DNA of 64,000 nucleotides from Thermovibrio sp. (GCA_015490195.1 WFYG01000036.1:1-64000), one strand, 5' to 3'. Positions 30,312 to 39,923 are shown, counted from the stretch's first letter. Numbers and translations: made by a program. Notes: generated by a model from the letters alone, not told the origin.

Positions 30312-31913
30312 TTATGGTGTTTTGCAAATATCAAACTTTCCTTCAACGATAACGTCTCCTGTCATCTCAGGGGGTATTTCCTCTCCAAGTATGTGGAGTA
30401 TCGTTGGGGCAATGTCTCCAAGTATTCCAACAACGGGAATGCCGGCGAACTCCTCGGGGAGCTCCACGTCTTTTTTAGTTCTCCTTTTAACTTTGTAGCT
30501 TCCGCAGGTTCCCTTAACAACTACGAAGGGAACAGGGTTTGTTGTGTGAGCAGTCCAGGGACCTCCCGTTTCAGGGTCTATCATCTGCTCTGCGTTCCCG
30601 TGGTCAGCGGTTATTACACAGACACCTTCCATTTCAAGAGTTGTCTTAACAACCTGCTTCAGGCACTTATCAATTGTCTCAATTGCCTTTATTGTCGCCT
30701 CAAGGTTTCCAGTGTGGCCAACCATATCGGGGTTGGCGTAGTTGAGAACTATCAGCTTATACTCTCCACTCTTAATCCTTTCAACAACTTTCTCTGTAAC
30801 TTCCGGTGCGCTCATCTCAGGCTTCAGGTCGTAGGTGGCAACTTTTGGAGACGGAACCAGTATCCTGTCCTCTCCCGGGAAGGGCTCCTCCCTTCCGCCG
30901 TTGAAGAAGTAGGTAACGTGGGCGTATTTCTCAGTTTCGGCAATCCTCAGCTGTTTGTAGCCAAGTTTGGAGATAACCTCTCCTAAAACGTTCTTTAGCT
31001 CCTGAGGGGGGAATGCAACGTCAAAGGGGAAGGTCTCGTCGTAGAGTGTCATCGTTGCAACGTAAGAGGGCTTAACAACCTTTTTCCTCTCAAAGCCGTT
31101 GAAGTCTTCAAGGCCAATGGCGGAAACGATCTGCCTCATCCTGTCTGCTCTGAAGTTGAAGAAGAAGACAACGTCGCCGTCCTCTATTAAACACTCAGGG
31201 TTTATTACGTAAGGCTTAATGAACTCGTCTGTCTCTCCTCTGTTGTAGGCGTCGTGGAGTGCTTTTATCGGGTCTGTGCACCTGTAACCCTCGCCAAGAA
31301 CCATTGCGTTGTAGGCCTTTTCTGTTCTATTCCACCTCTTATCCCTGTCCATGTAGTAGTAGCGGCCGCCCATAGTTCCGATGGAGCCTATTCCAAGCTC
31401 TTTCAGCTTCTCAATAAGCTGTTTCAGGTAGATTTCTGCGCTCTTCGGCGGAGTGTCCCTTCCGTCTAAAATGGGGTGAACGCAAACCTTCTCAAGACCT
31501 CTCTTTTTTGCAAGTTCTAAAAGGCCGAAGAGGTGTTTTATGTGGCTGTGGACTCCACCGTCTGATAGAAGACCAATAAAGTGGAGCTTAACACCCTTCT
31601 CTTTTGCAGTTTTAAAGGCTTTATTCAAAACAGGGTTGTTCTCAATTTCCCCGCTCTCTATGGCCTTTGTAATCCTCACTATGTCCTGCCAGACTATCCT
31701 TCCGGCACCTATGTTCATGTGGCCAACTTCGGAGTTCCCCATCTGGCCTTCAGGAAGTCCAACAGCCTCGCCGGAAGCTTTTAAGAGACCTTTTGGGTAG
31801 GTGCTCCAGAGGTAGTCCCAGAAAGGTGTGTTTGCAAGGGCTATTGCGTTCCCCTCCTTTTTCGGGCTGTATCCGAATCCATCAAGAATTACAAGCGTTA
31901 CAAACTTTGCCAT
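30312..31913 (-). CDS. gpmI: 2,3-bisphosphoglycerate-independent phosphoglycerate mutase
   Basis: 533 aa from ATG 31913 (AAGGGG 6 nt upstream). Alkaline-phosphatase-type metalloenzyme: VILDGFGY, catalytic serine in MGNSEVGHMNIGAGRIV, HPILDGRDTPP, and the metal ligands in NYANPDMVGHTG and VCVITADHGNAEQM. It interconverts 3- and 2-phosphoglycerate. Co-directional with the rhodanese gene. Confidence 0.96.
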   Translation of the reverse strand: MAKFVTLVILDGFGYSPKKEGNAIALANTPFWDYLWSTYPKGLLKASGEAVGLPEGQMGNSEVGHMNIGAGRIVWQDIVRITKAIESGEIENNPVLNKAFKTAKEKGVKLHFIGLLSDGGVHSHIKHLFGLLELAKKRGLEKVCVHPILDGRDTPPKSAEIYLKQLIEKLKELGIGSIGTMGGRYYYMDRDKRWNRTEKAYNAMVLGEGYRCTDPIKALHDAYNRGETDEFIKPYVINPECLIEDGDVVFFFNFRADRMRQIVSAIGLEDFNGFERKKVVKPSYVATMTLYDETFPFDVAFPPQELKNVLGEVISKLGYKQLRIAETEKYAHVTYFFNGGREEPFPGEDRILVPSPKVATYDLKPEMSAPEVTEKVVERIKSGEYKLIVLNYANPDMVGHTGNLEATIKAIETIDKCLKQVVKTTLEMEGVCVITADHGNAEQMIDPETGGPWTAHTTNPVPFVVVKGTCGSYKVKRRTKKDVELPEEFAGIPVVGILGDIAPTILHILGEEIPPEMTGDVIVEGKFDICKTP

Positions 31914-31943
31914 CTCCAACCCCTTTTTAATTGAAAATCGTTA

Positions 31944-32696
31944 TCAGTAAGGATAGTCTCCGTAGTAAACCTTTTCAAGGTAGAGGCCGTCGGGGGGAGC
32001 CAGGTAAGGAGCAAAGGAACGGTCTTTCGCCTCTAATATCTCTTTAACGGCAGATGGGGGGAGCTCCCCCTTCCCCACCTCAATTAGGGTCGCAACCATA
32101 ACCCTTACCATGTGCCTTAAGAAAGAGCGGCCGTAGAAGATGAACTCAATCAGGTGGCCGTTCCTCTCTACCTGAATCTCGTTAACTTCCCTTACCGTAT
32201 TCACCTCTTTTTTTCTGTCCTTCTTGTAGAAAGAAGAAAAATCGTGGATTCCTACAAGGTGCCTGGAAGCCTCTCTCATGGCTTCAACATCCAGCTCAAA
32301 GGGAACGAACCAGCTTCTTCTATACTCAAAAGGGCTTGGAACGGGGCGGTTAAAAATCCTGTACCTGTAGCGTTTCCCTTTTGCGCTCCTCCTTGCGTCA
32401 AATTCCATAGGAACTTCCTCTATTTCAACAACCTTGATGTCTGGCGGCAGAAGACCGTTGAGTGCCTTCTGGAGGCGGGGGAGCTCCATCTCCTTTTCAG
32501 TCTTAAAGTTTGCAACCTGACCTAAAGCGTGAACGCCGGCGTCTGTCCTGCTCGCCCCTGTCAGTTTAACAGGGTGCCTTAAAACCGTTTCAAGGGCTTC
32601 CTTGACTTTGCCCTGAACTGTCGGTTTCCCAGGAATGAACTGCCAGCCGTAGTAGTTAGTTCCTAAATATTCAAGTGTAAGCTTTATGTTCCTCAT
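31944..32696 (-). CDS. truA: tRNA pseudouridine synthase A
   Basis: 250 aa from ATG 32696 (AAGGAG 9 nt upstream). Conserved start IKLTLEYLGTNYYGWQ, catalytic Asp in GASRTDAGVHALGQV, and FIFYGRSFLRHMVRVMV. Makes pseudouridine at positions 38-40 of tRNAs. The longer frame reaching 32753 is rejected because it runs into the divergent antiporter. Confidence 0.95.
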   Translation of the reverse strand: MRNIKLTLEYLGTNYYGWQFIPGKPTVQGKVKEALETVLRHPVKLTGASRTDAGVHALGQVANFKTEKEMELPRLQKALNGLLPPDIKVVEIEEVPMEFDARRSAKGKRYRYRIFNRPVPSPFEYRRSWFVPFELDVEAMREASRHLVGIHDFSSFYKKDRKKEVNTVREVNEIQVERNGHLIEFIFYGRSFLRHMVRVMVATLIEVGKGELPPSAVKEILEAKDRSFAPYLAPPDGLYLEKVYYGDYPY

Positions 32697-32741
32697 ACTT
32701 TTCAGCTCCTTTTGGTAATCTTTCACTTTAAGGAGGAAGGA

Positions 32742-33884
32742 GTGAAGCTTCAAACCGAGAGTTTAATTGTAAGCGTTCTCATAATCTTAGCTGGAATAGG
32801 GGCTTTAGAGCTTGGTTTCTCCTCTTCAATCTTTGAAATCTTAGGGGGAGTTTTCGCTTCAAACGTTTTGGAGCTTGGGGAGCTCCGCTGGATAGACTTT
32901 CTCTCTAACGTCGGACTTTTGGGGCTCATGTTCTTTGCCGGCCTTGAAACAGACCCGGAGCTGATGAAAAAGCACTTCTTGAAGAGCATCTTTATCGGGT
33001 TTTCCTCTTTCTTCTTTCCCCTTGTAAGCGTTTTCTACTTCTCCCACTACGTTCTCCACTACTCCTTTGAAGCCTCAGTCCTTATAGGAATTGCCCTCTC
33101 AACAACCTCTTTAGCCCTTGTTTATCCTCTCCTTAAAGAAAAAGGGCTCCTTAAACATACGGCCGGCCAGGTTCTACTTGCGGCGGCAATGATAGTTGAC
33201 ATCTCCAGCATGATGACAATGAGCTTCCTCTTTGAGGGGATAAACATCTACAACCTTATCTTTGCGGTTGCGCTGATACTCCTCCTTGTAAGGCTTCCAA
33301 AATGGGGGGAGAGGCTGTTTGAGAGGTATTCGGGAAATCAGATAGAGTTCAAAACCCGCTTTATTCTGTTAGTTCTCATTGCTTTAGGCTTTCTATCAAA
33401 CACAGTTCACATAAACGAGGCGGTTCTGGCTTTCACAACGGGGATTTTCTTTACGGAGCTCTTCAAAAAAGACCATCTGATAGAGAAGAAGATAAGGGCG
33501 ATAATCTTCGGCTTTTTAGCTCCCTTTTTCTTCTTTAAGGCCGGCTACTCCGTAAAACTCTCGGTTGTTAGCTGGAAAGTAATTTTCCTCTCACTGTTCC
33601 TTGGAACAGTGGCATTTCTAACAAAATATATAGGAACGATTTATGCAACTGCCAATCTGTTTAGAGGAGCCGTCTACAAATTAGCAGGGCTCTTTTTCAA
33701 CATGAGGCTCACCTTTGGAATTGTTGCCTCTGTTTTCGGTCTGAAATCTGGAATAATTGATGAGGAGACCTACGTTGCACTTCTGCTCATTATTGTTTTC
33801 ACCTCTCTTATCGCTTCCGTTATCTCAAACAGGCTTCCCCACGAGGTTGAAGAGGACATTCTTGAAGATATCTTTAAGATTTAA
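32742..33884 (+). CDS. CPA2-family monovalent cation/proton antiporter
   Basis: 380 aa from GTG 32742, supported by AAGGAGG 5 nt upstream. About eleven membrane segments with the family blocks LGLMFFAGLETDPELM, GIALSTTSLALVYPLL and VGL-like INEAVLAFTTGIFFTELF. It has no C-terminal TrkA/RCK domain, unlike KefB/KefC. Probably Na+/H+ or K+/H+ exchange. Confidence 0.85.
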   Translation: MKLQTESLIVSVLIILAGIGALELGFSSSIFEILGGVFASNVLELGELRWIDFLSNVGLLGLMFFAGLETDPELMKKHFLKSIFIGFSSFFFPLVSVFYFSHYVLHYSFEASVLIGIALSTTSLALVYPLLKEKGLLKHTAGQVLLAAAMIVDISSMMTMSFLFEGINIYNLIFAVALILLLVRLPKWGERLFERYSGNQIEFKTRFILLVLIALGFLSNTVHINEAVLAFTTGIFFTELFKKDHLIEKKIRAIIFGFLAPFFFFKAGYSVKLSVVSWKVIFLSLFLGTVAFLTKYIGTIYATANLFRGAVYKLAGLFFNMRLTFGIVASVFGLKSGIIDEETYVALLLIIVFTSLIASVISNRLPHEVEEDILEDIFKI

Positions 33885-33901
33885 ACCCCTTTGAGGAAGT
33901 T

Positions 33902-34975
33902 GTGAAGTTTAACCCGTCTAAACCGTTTACCGTTGGCATTGAACTTGAAGTCCAGATAGTTGACCCTGAAATTCTTGAGCTGAAACCTGCCTCATCAGTA
34001 ATCTTCTCCCACAGTCCAACGCCACTTGTTCAAAAAGAGTTCCTCCAGTCTATGGTTGAGTTTGTCTCGGGAGTTCACACAGAGCCAGGAGAGGCCGTTT
34101 CGGAGCTGAAAGAGGCCGTTGAAAAGGTCTGTAAATTGGGAGAAGAAAAGGGTTTTCTCCTTTCCGCTTCTGGAACTCACCCTACGGCAGACCCGGAGAA
34201 GATAAAGGTTACTCCAGACGAAAGGTATCTGAAGTTCCTTGATGAGTTCCAGGAAGTTCTGAGGAACTTCCTCATATACGGCCTCCACATCCACATTGGC
34301 CTTCCAGATGAGAAAATGATGATGAACACGTACAACGCCTTTGTTAAGTATTCTCCTCTCCTGTTAGCCCTCTCTACCTCTTCCCCATTTTTCAGAGGGA
34401 AAAATACCGGGATATTCTCTTACAGGACAAAGCTCTTTGAACAGCTACCAAGGGCTGGAGTTCCTCAGCATTTTAAAACCTACGATGAGTTTTTAGAGCT
34501 CTACAAAAGACTCAAGGAGACGGGAACTATTGAGAGCCTGAAGGACATTTGGTGGGACGTGAGGCCAAGGCCGGACTTTGGAACAGTTGAGCTCAGGGTG
34601 TGCGATGCCGTTGCAGACTTTAAGAGGTTGGAGGGGCTTGTTTCGTTAGCTGTAATGTTGGGAGAGCTCTTTTCTGAAGAGGAAGTTAAGCCTGAATACC
34701 ACCAGATAAACCTCCAGAACAAGTGGAACGCCGCAAGGCACGGTCTCTCTGGAGTGTTCATAACTGAGACGGGAAGGTCTACGATGGGAAGGGAACTCCA
34801 CCGGCTCGTCAACCTATATGGAAAAAGGTTCGGTAAGAGAGAAAAAGCTGCAAAACTCCTGTTAGACCTGATAACAGAGCCAACGCAGGCAGAGGAGCAG
34901 CTTGACGCAGTTAAAAAAACCGGCGATACTTCAGCGGCGGTAAAGGTATCACTTCTCAACCGGAGGCTCTGTTGA
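33902..34975 (+). CDS. GCS2-type glutamate-cysteine ligase (YbdK family)
   Basis: 357 aa. TVGIELEVQIVDP at the N-terminus, HIHIGLPDEKMMM, the LWWDVRPR-like DIWWDVRPRPDFGTVELRVCD, and the C-terminal arginine-rich region are the GCS2 landmarks. It ligates glutamate to the amine of cysteine or a similar acceptor. GTG start. It overlaps the gamma-glutamyltransferase gene by 4 bp, suggesting a linked gamma-glutamyl thiol pathway. Confidence 0.85.
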   Translation: MKFNPSKPFTVGIELEVQIVDPEILELKPASSVIFSHSPTPLVQKEFLQSMVEFVSGVHTEPGEAVSELKEAVEKVCKLGEEKGFLLSASGTHPTADPEKIKVTPDERYLKFLDEFQEVLRNFLIYGLHIHIGLPDEKMMMNTYNAFVKYSPLLLALSTSSPFFRGKNTGIFSYRTKLFEQLPRAGVPQHFKTYDEFLELYKRLKETGTIESLKDIWWDVRPRPDFGTVELRVCDAVADFKRLEGLVSLAVMLGELFSEEEVKPEYHQINLQNKWNAARHGLSGVFITETGRSTMGRELHRLVNLYGKRFGKREKAAKLLLDLITEPTQAEEQLDAVKKTGDTSAAVKVSLLNRRLC

Positions 34976-36486
34976 AGGGAGTTGTTGCAGCCGGAGACAG
35001 GTTGACGGCAGAGGCCGGAGCAGAAATCTTAAAAGCCGGTGGAAACGCCTTTGACGCAGCAGTTGCAGCCTGTTTCGCAGCTCCAATGGCAGAACCGGCA
35101 CTGACCTCGGCCGGAGGAGGAGGTTTCCTGCTGGCCGTTTCACCGGGCGAACCTCCCGTTCTCTATGACTTTTTCGTAGATGTTCCACCTAAAAGAGTTA
35201 AGAACCCAAACTTCTATCCAATTGAGGTTGACTTCGGAGACACAAAGCAGGTCTTCCACATAGGTGCCGGCTCCGTTGCCGTTCCAGGATTTGTTGCAGG
35301 ACTTTTAAGAGTCCACTCAGAAAGAGGGAAACTACCGCTGAGAGAAGTTTTAATGCCTGCCGTTGAATACGCAAAGAACGGCATAAAGCTTTCAAAACTC
35401 CAGGCCTCATTTGTGAAACTCCTTGAGCCCATTTTCACAGCAACGGAAGAGGCTAAAGAGATTTACGCACCCAATGGGAAACTGATAGATGAAAACACGC
35501 TGTTTAAAAATCCCGACTACGCTAATTTTTTGGAGCTCCTTGCTGAAGAAGGACAGTGGGTCTTCTACGAGGGAGAAATTGCAGACAGAATAGAAGAAAT
35601 TTCTGTGAAAAAGAACGGACTTATAAGGAAGGTAGATCTTGAAAGATATAAAACTATTGAGAGAAAACCACTAAAGGTTCCTTTCAAGGAGTTCACCGTT
35701 TTCACAAACCCTCCACCCTCTTCCGGTGGAATTCTTATAGGGTTTACCTTAGAGCTCCTCTCAGAAGTTGACCTGAAGGAGTGGGGAAGTATCTTCCACG
35801 CCGGAGCTCTCATAGAAGCAATGAGAACAACGGGAAAGTTCAGAAAAGACTTTATAGACAAGAACATTCATAGCAAAGAGCTTGAAGAACTCTTAAACGA
35901 TGAAGAGATTTTGAACTCTTACAAAACACTCTTTAAGAACAAGCTGAACCTTTGGGGAAACACGACCCATATAAGCGTTTTTGACTCAGAGGGGAACGGA
36001 GTTTCTGTAACAACAACAAACGGCGAAGGCTCTGGAGTAATAATTCCGGGAACCGGAGTTATGCTCAACAACATGCTTGGAGAGGAAGATCTGAACCCAT
36101 TAGGATTCTTTAAGTGGCCGCCTTACGTGAGGCTTCCCTCTATGATGTCTCCAACGGCTGTTTTTAAAGGAGAAAAACCTCTCCTCCTTTTAGGAAGTGC
36201 AGGTAGCAACAGGATAAGGAGCGTAATTGTTCAGACAATTCTCAACAGCCTCATCTTTAAGATGGAGCCTGAGGAGAGCGTGGGAGCTCCCCGCCTCCAC
36301 TACGAAAACGGAGAGGTCTTTATGGAACCCGGCTTCCCTCCGGAGACCGTTTCACAAGTAAAGAAACACTATAGAACAACCCTCTTTAAAGAAAAGAGCC
36401 TCTTTTTTGGAGGAGTTCAACTAGTAACATCAGATTTTAAAGGAGCGGGAGACCCCCGCCGTGGCGGATGCGCCGTTTTAGTATGA
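34972..36486 (+). CDS. ggt: Gamma-glutamyltransferase
   Basis: 504 aa. LKAGGNAFDAAVAACFAA, GGGGFLLA, and the autoprocessing site WGNTTHISVFDSEGNGVSVT (catalytic Thr near residue 331), then PGTGVMLNNML and VGAPRLHYENG. There is no signal peptide, so it seems cytoplasmic, unlike the well-known periplasmic enzymes. TTG start sharing TTGA with the ligase stop. It hydrolyses or transfers gamma-glutamyl groups. Confidence 0.9.
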   Translation: MKGVVAAGDRLTAEAGAEILKAGGNAFDAAVAACFAAPMAEPALTSAGGGGFLLAVSPGEPPVLYDFFVDVPPKRVKNPNFYPIEVDFGDTKQVFHIGAGSVAVPGFVAGLLRVHSERGKLPLREVLMPAVEYAKNGIKLSKLQASFVKLLEPIFTATEEAKEIYAPNGKLIDENTLFKNPDYANFLELLAEEGQWVFYEGEIADRIEEISVKKNGLIRKVDLERYKTIERKPLKVPFKEFTVFTNPPPSSGGILIGFTLELLSEVDLKEWGSIFHAGALIEAMRTTGKFRKDFIDKNIHSKELEELLNDEEILNSYKTLFKNKLNLWGNTTHISVFDSEGNGVSVTTTNGEGSGVIIPGTGVMLNNMLGEEDLNPLGFFKWPPYVRLPSMMSPTAVFKGEKPLLLLGSAGSNRIRSVIVQTILNSLIFKMEPEESVGAPRLHYENGEVFMEPGFPPETVSQVKKHYRTTLFKEKSLFFGGVQLVTSDFKGAGDPRRGGCAVLV

Positions 36487-36543
36487 TTGAAGTTAGATAA
36501 ATTATAGAAATAGTAATAAGAAATGAAAAAATCGTAATCAAAT

Positions 36544-36572
36544 TTGAGTTTAAGCTGTTTTAATGTTAAACT
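36544..36572 (+). promoter_or_regulatory. Promoter of the GGDEF-like/CsgD-like regulatory run
   Basis: TTGAGT (36544-36549), 17-bp spacer, TAAACT (36567-36572). Start expected near 36579, which fits the ATG at 36605 and rules out the ATG at 36563. Confidence 0.55.
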
Positions 36573-36604
36573 ACTTTATAAATTGGGCATTAGGGAGAGA
36601 TGTC

Positions 36605-37069
36605 ATGAACAATAATTATTTACTATTAAAAGAAATTGAAGACTACGAGCTTTTCCTGTTTAAAGTGAACCGGCTCATAAAGAGATCGCGGTTCTCAAAG
36701 GAGAAAATGTATCTTCTTCTCTTAAAATTCTTCCCGGAAGCTGCTGTAAAGCTCTACTCAAACTCTATAGTGGAATTTCTTGCGAACTCTTTCAGACCTC
36801 TTGATCCGATATGTAAGTTCTCAGACACCACTTACGCTGTAGCCATAAGCTCCACAGTCTCTATTCCTGTAGAGCTCTTTGAGTCAAGACTGAGTAAACA
36901 GAAAGAGAAACTGCATCTAAACGATCTTAACTTCCTTCTCTCTTTTGCTATTTCACCTTACGAATCAACAAACTTCCTGAACCTGCTGAAGATTGCTCAC
37001 AGTAGAATGGAGGAGAAGAAAAAAAGAGTGGAAGAGAGTTTAAATGTGGAAGTGCCGGAGACCGCTTAA
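36605..37069 (+). CDS. Small protein resembling a degenerate GGDEF domain
   Basis: 154 aa from ATG 36605 (GGGAG upstream, and downstream of the promoter). No clear family by motif. The order of elements resembles a GGDEF fold: a segment LANSFRPLDPICKFSDTTYAVAIS where the R-x-GGDEF-x-hydrophobic core should be, and a C-terminal LLSFAISPYESTNFLNLLKI followed by AHSRMEEKKKR, like the final strand and helix of diguanylate cyclases. The GGDEF and metal residues are missing, so it could not make c-di-GMP. Its place upstream of a CsgD-like gene makes a regulatory or c-di-GMP-sensing role attractive but unproven. Confidence 0.45.
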   Translation: MNNNYLLLKEIEDYELFLFKVNRLIKRSRFSKEKMYLLLLKFFPEAAVKLYSNSIVEFLANSFRPLDPICKFSDTTYAVAISSTVSIPVELFESRLSKQKEKLHLNDLNFLLSFAISPYESTNFLNLLKIAHSRMEEKKKRVEESLNVEVPETA

Positions 37070-37103
37070 AGGTCTTCGTTAACCAATGTGGAGGAGAAAG
37101 GGG

Positions 37104-37853
37104 ATGTTAAAACGGCTCTGTCTTCTCTTAGTTGCTCTTCCAGCAACCTCTTATGGCTTTATCCTTGATAATCTGGAAGTGGGAACCTGTAAACTGAATC
37201 CTTCTGGTTACGTTCGTGATGTAAGTCAGACTACAAACATAAGCGTTGACGAAGATCTTCACCTTTCCGATAACACTTGCTTTACTTTAAGCTACTCGGC
37301 AGAGAATCTACCTTTAGTGCCAGACTTTAAAGTTTCCTACAACAAGCTTCACCTTTACGGTTCCGGCCTTGCCTCAAAAGATTTTCAGTACAAAACGCTT
37401 CAAGTTAACAAGGGAGATCCAGTTTCTTCTAAGTGGGATTTTGAGAATATCGGTTTGACTTTTTATTATCAACCAGCCAATTATTTTAACAACGATTATT
37501 TTAAAACAGAGTTTGGTATAACAACAATGTTTGTCAGTTCAACTTTTAAAATAGAAGATAAAAAGTATGGAACCTGGGAAAATGAGGATATTCCTGCATT
37601 TATCCCGACACTTCATCTCTATCTTGAGTTCCAACCTACCTACTACTTAGGTTTATTTACTGGATTTGAAGGATTAAGTTTTACAGAACAGAAGAGAAAA
37701 CTTTTCAAAACAGGTATTAAGTACTATATTAATAGCCAGATTTATTTTAGTGCTGGCTACAGATATGAAGAAATTAAAATCAGGGACGAAAACAATACGG
37801 ACGCAAACTTAACAACCAGAGGATACTTCATAAAAGCAGGAGTGCTATGGTAG
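37104..37853 (+). CDS. Outer-membrane beta-barrel protein, TIGR04219-like
   Basis: 249 aa from ATG 37104 (GGAG upstream). Signal peptide to about SYG (residue 19). Alternating beta-strands throughout, ending with an aromatic strand (GYFIKAGVLW) typical of barrel C-termini. The stretch ENLPLVPDFKVSYNKLHLYG resembles the family motif of TIGR04219 outer-membrane proteins. Overlaps the CsgD-like gene by 7 bp. Its role in curli biology is unknown. Confidence 0.6.
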   Translation: MLKRLCLLLVALPATSYGFILDNLEVGTCKLNPSGYVRDVSQTTNISVDEDLHLSDNTCFTLSYSAENLPLVPDFKVSYNKLHLYGSGLASKDFQYKTLQVNKGDPVSSKWDFENIGLTFYYQPANYFNNDYFKTEFGITTMFVSSTFKIEDKKYGTWENEDIPAFIPTLHLYLEFQPTYYLGLFTGFEGLSFTEQKRKLFKTGIKYYINSQIYFSAGYRYEEIKIRDENNTDANLTTRGYFIKAGVLW

Positions 37854-38476
37854 AGGAAAAGATAGCAGTAAGTCTGCTTCTTGAAAACAGGTTTCTTAAG
37901 GAGCTTCTTGAGAGCTACATAAGGGAGAACCTATCTCACTCTGTTGAGATTTTTGAAGAGTGGGAGGATTCAGAGATTGTTATCCTTGGCTATAACTACA
38001 TAACTTCGCCCGACAGCGAAATCTTCAATATTGTGGAAAAAGGAAAAAAACTTCTAATAATGGATTACGACTTTGAGGAAGATGAACTCGTTATTCTTAT
38101 CAGTCTTCTTCCGATAAAGGGAGTTATATACAAGGATACACCTGTAGAACAGCTGGAGAAGTGTTTAAAAGTTGTAAGCAAAGGAGAAATCTGGATTAAA
38201 AGGATGACATTTGAGAGGCTGATAAAGAGTAACCTTGCCGTTTCCTCTCTAACCCCAAAAGAGATGCTGGTTGTTTACTACTTACTTGAGGGGTTAACTA
38301 ATAAAGAAATTGGGAGGAAAATGGGCATAACGGAGCAGACAGTAAAGCATCATGTCAATTCAATTCTAAGGAAAATAAATAAAAGGCACAGAATAGATAT
38401 AGTTCTTAACTTCTATAGATTTAAAAAACTTATTAAGTTAATTCTTCAGAAGGAGTCGCTCCTTGCCCATGCTTAA
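37847..38476 (+). CDS. CsgD-like LuxR-family regulator with pseudo-receiver
   Basis: 209 aa. C-terminal LuxR helix-turn-helix at residues ~135-190: LTPKEMLVVYYLLEGLTNKE, IGRKMGITEQTVKHHVNSIL. The N-terminal ~120 residues have a receiver-like fold (ending GVIYKDTPVEQLEKCLKVV) but no phospho-acceptor Asp (EIVILGYN in its place), as in CsgD and VpsT. Given the curli genes 3 kb downstream, it is probably their activator. It cannot be phosphorylated in the usual way; ligand control is possible. Confidence 0.75.
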   Translation: MVEEKIAVSLLLENRFLKELLESYIRENLSHSVEIFEEWEDSEIVILGYNYITSPDSEIFNIVEKGKKLLIMDYDFEEDELVILISLLPIKGVIYKDTPVEQLEKCLKVVSKGEIWIKRMTFERLIKSNLAVSSLTPKEMLVVYYLLEGLTNKEIGRKMGITEQTVKHHVNSILRKINKRHRIDIVLNFYRFKKLIKLILQKESLLAHA

Positions 38477-39923
38477 AGTGAAGGGAGCTCTCCTGACGGC
38501 GGTTTTAGCTGTCGGGGCAGTTTCCTGGGCTTATGCAGATTCCCGGGAAACCTACTACTGCGTTCAGCTCCTCTCTGCTCCCAAACTGACCCGGCAACTT
38601 GAGAGAGACTTCTTCTTCCTTAAAGGTTTTCCAGACAGGAGAGTTGAAAAGATAGGAAAGTACTACACCCTTAGGGTAGGGTTCTGGAAGAGCAGAAAGA
38701 GGGCTAAGAGTTACTGTAGACTTTTAAAGAGAAAATTTCCGGGAGCCTTTGTCAGAACCTGCTACAAAATTCCTTCTCGCTGGGTTTTTCCTGAAAGAAG
38801 AAAGCAGGAGGTAAGGAAGAGAGTTCTCAGGCGTTGGGAGGAGAGCTCTGAAAGGGAGCTCCCTTCCGTTAACTACGGGGAACTTGCAAGAGAGTACTAC
38901 TCATCCTATACTCCAACTTCTCTTGAGTTTAAAGCCTTTGAGTTTCCCCAAACCAGGCTAAAGAGAAAGGGGAATCCCCTCTTTTCCGTTGAGGTTTCCG
39001 CGGTTAATCCTATTTACGGTAGGAACTTTTACAGAACGGCTCTCTTCTTCTCTAAAAACAGGCTTTCCTTCGGAATTTCCCTTTTGAAAAGAGAAAAGTG
39101 GAAGATTGAGCCCTACGTTCCCCGTCTTATCATACTTGACAAGTTATTAGACAGTGTAACCGGTTTCGGTTTGAAGCTTGGGGTTCTGAATAGAGAAAAC
39201 GGGTACGAAAACCTATCTGCTCCTGCTGTTTCACTTTACTGGAACGCTTTTCCATTCAGCGGAGAGTTTACGGCAGGTTTTGCCGTAAAGAACGGCTACA
39301 ACGATATTGACCTGAAAAACCTTCTCTTCTCTTCGTTTTACGGTAGCTATCGGTTTTTTCCACATCTTACAATCTCCGGCGGTATCTTTTTTGAGAACTT
39401 AGTAAGGAGAAAGGTTGACTTTTACCCTTTTAAGAGCAGGAGTTACTTTTTCTCCTTCGTCAACTACAGAAAATTGAACCTCTCTGTTGCTTCTTCAAGT
39501 AGAGGCGGTTATCTTGCTGCTCTTTCCTTTAAGATAGGAAACTTTGAGCTTGGTTTCTCTTCCGATAAAAACCTTCCTATGTCTCTTGCCTCAAAGGGAC
39601 ATCTCTACACAGAGAGGGGAAAGGACTACGTCTTCGTTCCCGATCCCCTAAACCTTCAGAGAGTATCTTTAAAATACTTTAAAGGAAAGGCGGGTTTCTC
39701 TGTAAACTACTACAGGCTGAACGGAGGTAAGGCAATTCTCGGCAGCAATTACCTCTCTTTTAAGAAAAGGGGAACCCTCGGCTTGAGCGTGGGCGGTTTC
39801 TACGGTGTTTCGATGAAAAACCTGTATTTAAACCTCTACGGAGGGCTATTCTTTCCGGGAACTCCCTTTTCAGACAGAACTCCTGAATGTTCTACAGGCA
39901 TCAACTTAAGGGGAAGTTGGTGA
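38463..39923 (+). CDS. SPOR-like domain plus beta-barrel outer-membrane protein
   Basis: 486 aa. Signal peptide to about AYA-DS. Residues ~30-110 look like a SPOR domain (YYCVQLLSAPKLTRQLERDF, KYYTLRVGFWKSRKRAKSYC), with paired cysteines. After a basic linker, residues ~165-486 are alternating aromatic strands (VEVSAVNPIYGRNFYRTALF onward) ending RGSW, consistent with a barrel. No family assigned. TTG start with AGGAG 7 nt upstream (ATG 38469 is the alternative). Overlaps the CsgD-like gene by 14 bp, which ties it to the same regulon. Confidence 0.6.
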   Translation: MPMLKVKGALLTAVLAVGAVSWAYADSRETYYCVQLLSAPKLTRQLERDFFFLKGFPDRRVEKIGKYYTLRVGFWKSRKRAKSYCRLLKRKFPGAFVRTCYKIPSRWVFPERRKQEVRKRVLRRWEESSERELPSVNYGELAREYYSSYTPTSLEFKAFEFPQTRLKRKGNPLFSVEVSAVNPIYGRNFYRTALFFSKNRLSFGISLLKREKWKIEPYVPRLIILDKLLDSVTGFGLKLGVLNRENGYENLSAPAVSLYWNAFPFSGEFTAGFAVKNGYNDIDLKNLLFSSFYGSYRFFPHLTISGGIFFENLVRRKVDFYPFKSRSYFFSFVNYRKLNLSVASSSRGGYLAALSFKIGNFELGFSSDKNLPMSLASKGHLYTERGKDYVFVPDPLNLQRVSLKYFKGKAGFSVNYYRLNGGKAILGSNYLSFKKRGTLGLSVGGFYGVSMKNLYLNLYGGLFFPGTPFSDRTPECSTGINLRGSW

